The notes under the pieces are model-generated. The model searched no databases. It was not told the origin of the DNA and saw nothing but the letters and a program-made list of their open reading frames with translations. From NCBI GenBank assembly GCA_018676675.1, contig JABHEG010000060.1, positions 1 through 64,000 of the forward strand: 64,000 bases of DNA, in the 5' to 3' direction. The translations under genes were made by a program, and so were the position numbers. This DNA is from Lentisphaerota bacterium. GTDB taxonomy: Bacteria; Verrucomicrobiota; Lentisphaeria; Oligosphaerales; JABHEG01. Positions 63,603 through 64,000 of the stretch are shown one piece after another; positions within the stretch are counted from its first letter, which is position 1, and every line of letters begins with the position of its first letter.

Positions 63603-64000
63603 TCAGCAGACCTCGAGGACATCACGCTTGGGGCTCTTCGCAGCGTCATAGTGAGCGCTCGGTCCCTCTTGGCGAAGCGTGACCATCAGATCCTCAAATT
63701 CCGCCCAGGTCGAGATTGAGGTGACCGCCCGTCTCCGGCAGCGACGGTAGCCGCGGCCTGTCAGGTAAGCCAGGATGATCTTCCGGGCATTGCGCATCGC
63801 GACATCTTCGCCGTACAGCCTGACCATCCCCTCAACGTGCAGCTCTACCTCGGCACACAGCTCCTCATGCCCAGGGGGGGTGAACGCAGGATCTCCCAGC
63901 TCACTGAAAAGCCAGGGGTTCCCAATCGCTCCTCGGGCGACCATAATGCCCGCACAGCCGCTTGCGGTTCGCAAGACAGAGGCGCTTTCCCGACAGAATG
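63603..64000 (-). CDS. dus: tRNA-dihydrouridine synthase, 3' part only (window edge)
   Basis: The frame continues to the right edge without a start codon, so this is the C-terminal part of a longer gene. It carries the conserved tail of Dus enzymes: AGIMVARGAIGNPWLF (flavin phosphate-binding region), then helices ending at residues near 130. Dus proteins reduce uridines in tRNA D-loops with FMN. Which type (A, B or C) cannot be told from this piece. It converges with the TPR gene with only 18 bases between stops. Confidence 0.85.
   Translation of the reverse strand, partial: FCRESASVLRTASGCAGIMVARGAIGNPWLFSELGDPAFTPPGHEELCAEVELHVEGMVRLYGEDVAMRNARKIILAYLTGRGYRRCRRRAVTSISTWAEFEDLMVTLRQEGPSAHYDAAKSPKRDVLEVC

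Overview
The window (about 60% G+C) reads as a free-living Gram-negative bacterium of the PVC superphylum, most likely Lentisphaerota/Kiritimatiellota-like. Grounds: a pseudopilin with the [24 protein letters not shown]-type N-terminus and an H-x9-DG tail, many large secreted beta-helix and carbohydrate-active proteins, a family-9 (heptosyltransferase-type) glycosyltransferase, a nickel superoxide dismutase and multi-gene SPFH cassettes. The phylum is inference; no rRNA or tRNA gene was recognised.

Left part (1-11.4 kb): a 5'-broken MmgE/PrpD gene, a remnant of a duplicated Ni-SOD gene, a secreted beta-helix protein, an intact Ni-SOD with the metal hook placed right after its signal peptide, a spore-photoproduct-lyase-like radical SAM protein, and hpt. 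Between hpt and the next genes lies a perfect 10 x 8-bp tandem repeat. Two coupled genes follow: a secreted protein and a membrane-anchored pseudokinase that carries the same extracellular module at its C-terminus.

Middle part (11.5-39.5 kb): an accessory island for breakdown of complex glycans and N-acylated compounds. It has a double metallo-beta-lactamase-fold hydrolase, an M20 peptidase/deacylase and an amidohydrolase in a tight run, then a heparinase II/III-type lyase, an N-acyl-D-amino-acid deacylase-type amidohydrolase, a pseudopilin, a CBM9/DUF4091 protein, a sialidase-like BNR protein, a second beta-helix protein, a degenerate metallophosphoesterase, a PL8 (chondroitin/hyaluronan/xanthan-type) lyase and an apparently secreted GH112-like protein. 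A coiled-coil protein, a HAD phosphatase and an SDR resembling mannonate/fructuronate oxidoreductases follow. Together they suggest uptake of sulfated or uronic-acid-rich, amino-sugar glycans; no SusC/SusD pair or transporter is seen.

Right part (39.6-64 kb): conserved housekeeping genes. aroB-dprA-topA form an operon behind a good sigma70-like promoter. Further on are a family-9 glycosyltransferase, a phosphodiesterase, a DUF2851 protein, an HtrA/DegP protease, an FtsB/DivIC-like protein, an orphan fumarase beta subunit, YjbQ-PriA, and then a membrane cluster of three SPFH (HflK/HflC-like) proteins, a CPC-type P1B ATPase, an ABC ATPase with a long acidic tail and a membrane-anchored TPR protein. 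A tRNA-dihydrouridine synthase runs off the right edge. The most interesting items for follow-up are the SPFH/P-ATPase/ABC cluster, the pseudokinase with its secreted partner, the secreted GH112-like protein and the Ni-SOD duplication.
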